Of a stretch of DNA of 64,000 bases, positions 63,299 through 64,000 are shown in pieces. Position 1 is the first letter of the stretch. Each line of letters starts with the position of its first letter. The notes under the pieces were generated by a model. The model was not told the DNA's origin, did not search any database, and saw only the letters and a list, made by a program, of their open reading frames with translations. Both the position numbers and the translations under genes were made by a program. The stretch covers positions 142,452 through 206,451 of the forward strand of contig NZ_JADOTW010000001.1 in the NCBI RefSeq assembly GCF_015645095.1, read 5' to 3'. Source of the stretch: Halomonas sp. 328 (lineage in GTDB: Bacteria; Pseudomonadota; Gammaproteobacteria; Pseudomonadales; Halomonadaceae).

Positions 63299-63631
63299 TC
63301 ACCTCCTCGCATCGATGGAGGCGGCGGCGCCCCCGATGGCGGACATCAGCAGGGCCGCATGGGAGGAGCCCAGCCCCTGATCGCGGGGGTTGCTGGTGAG
63401 CTGCTCCAGTTGGGTGGCATCGTCGAAATTGAGGCGGCAGAGCAGCTGATTGGTGCGCGAGAGACGCGATAGCTGCCTGGTGGAAAGGGAGAGGATCAGA
63501 TCCGCCATGGCGTCGTCCATCTTGAGACGGAACATGGCCGTGGCGCGGTCCTCGCTGAGTAGCCGCTGCACCAGCAGCAGATACGACAGATTCAGATCCT
63601 GGATGTCATCCAGAACACTATCCATTTGCAT
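63299..63631 (-). CDS. flhD: flagellar master regulator subunit FlhD
   Basis: 110 residues from ATG at 63631 (or ATG at 63625, two codons later); E. coli FlhD is 116-119. The family core is clear (DIQDLNLSYLLLVQRLLSEDRATAMFRLKMDD, LILSLSTRQLSRLSRTNQLLCRL). The ribosome binding site is weak (GGGAA), which could limit its expression. A longer frame to 63991 would run through the promoter region and is not credible. First gene of the flagellar block. Confidence 0.92.
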   Translation of the reverse strand: MQMDSVLDDIQDLNLSYLLLVQRLLSEDRATAMFRLKMDDAMADLILSLSTRQLSRLSRTNQLLCRLNFDDATQLEQLTSNPRDQGLGSSHAALLMSAIGGAAASIDARR

Positions 63632-64000
63632 TGTGGCAGATTCCCTACGTACCCAAGTGTTCCGAGGTCGCTTCGATGAGCCCCGATTCTTATGGCCAAC
63701 CGCTATGCTTGTGCTTGTGGCGATTAGCATGCCTTTGATTAGGCATTGTCGTACGTCGTTGTAGGTTTTTTCTGACAGGATTTCAAGCCGGGCCGGCCAA
63801 CGCTCACCTTCCCTCGCCTGGCGGCACCGCCCTGAGCGGCGGCTAGAACTTTGCAAAAACAAGCTATTGGCGACGGCAATTGGCGACACCCGATGGCGGG
63901 CGGTATACAAAAAACTACATAAACCCGCCTTATTCACGAAGGTACCGAATCGCGCGTTATGACCCCATGGCTTGTCGGCTGCGCTTGCCACCAGCAGCGG
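63632..64000 (-). promoter_or_regulatory. upstream region of flhDC
   Basis: 369 bp without a credible gene, less GC-rich than the coding DNA. It must contain the flhDC promoter. AT-rich stretches lie around 63760-63785 and 63850-63940; a short inverted repeat ATGCC/GGCAT at 63729-63748 is visible. I could not assign promoter boxes or binding sites with confidence, and the region may continue past the window edge. Confidence 0.45.

Noticed and set aside
63632..63991. N-terminal extension of flhD by 120 codons
   Set aside because: The FlhD family starts at the short form; the extension runs through non-coding promoter DNA and would give a protein twice the family size.

Overview
The window is GC-rich chromosomal DNA from a motile, aerobic gammaproteobacterium. 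The gene content points to Halomonadaceae (Halomonas-like), and this is an inference: hemA-prfA-prmC-moeB faces a lipoprotein-lolB-ispE-tRNA-prs-rplY-pth-ychF block, as in Pseudomonas and relatives; the flagellar genes combine an enterobacterial-type flhDC-mot-che-flhBA order with flhF; and polyamine-catabolism genes are duplicated. I see no phage, plasmid, CRISPR or IS transposase genes.

Layout. 1-888: 3' end of a glycine-rich protein, a 4-OT tautomerase and a cluster of palindromes and terminators. 888-8370: putrescine cluster 1, with puuD, an spuC-like aminotransferase and puuC on the minus strand, divergent from puuA1, which is followed by an NhaC-family antiporter. 8468-12208: a glycine-zipper protein and an 855-residue FAD/GcvT fusion oxidoreductase. 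12209-20617: putrescine cluster 2 on the minus strand, in transcription order puuB2, puuA2, potF, potG, potH, potI, a terminator, then puuB1. 21364-26146: hemA, prfA, prmC, an Lrp-type regulator and moeB. 26391-33399: housekeeping genes on the plus strand including tRNA-Gln. 33660-36857: a DUF1656/HlyD/FUSC efflux set. 36922-40644: tRNA-Met, an M18 aminopeptidase and prc. 40777-63631: a flagellar and chemotaxis block of about 23 kb, all on the minus strand, transcribed flhDC, motAB, cheAW, two receptors, cheRB, a third receptor, cheYZ, flhBA, flhF, an flhG-like gene, flhE, fliA.

How the genes work together. The Pot transporter would import putrescine. PuuA glutamylates it, PuuB and PuuC oxidise it, and PuuD releases GABA; the SpuC-like aminotransferase gives a second route to 4-aminobutyraldehyde. 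The flagellar block holds the master regulator (FlhDC), sigma-28 (FliA), export gate (FlhA/B), stator (MotAB) and a complete CheA/W/R/B/Y/Z pathway with three receptors that all end in a CheR-tethering pentapeptide. A well-matched sigma-28 promoter precedes motA.

Most unusual items: (1) the gene in the flhG slot keeps the N-terminal DQAxGLR motif known to act on FlhF, and an MinD-like tail, but has lost the ATPase P-loop; (2) FlhF carries an extra C-terminal region of about 350 residues; (3) a family of intergenic repeats with inverted ends, three near-complete copies and two fragments, sits just downstream of stop codons; (4) a strong hairpin lies in the rplY leader.
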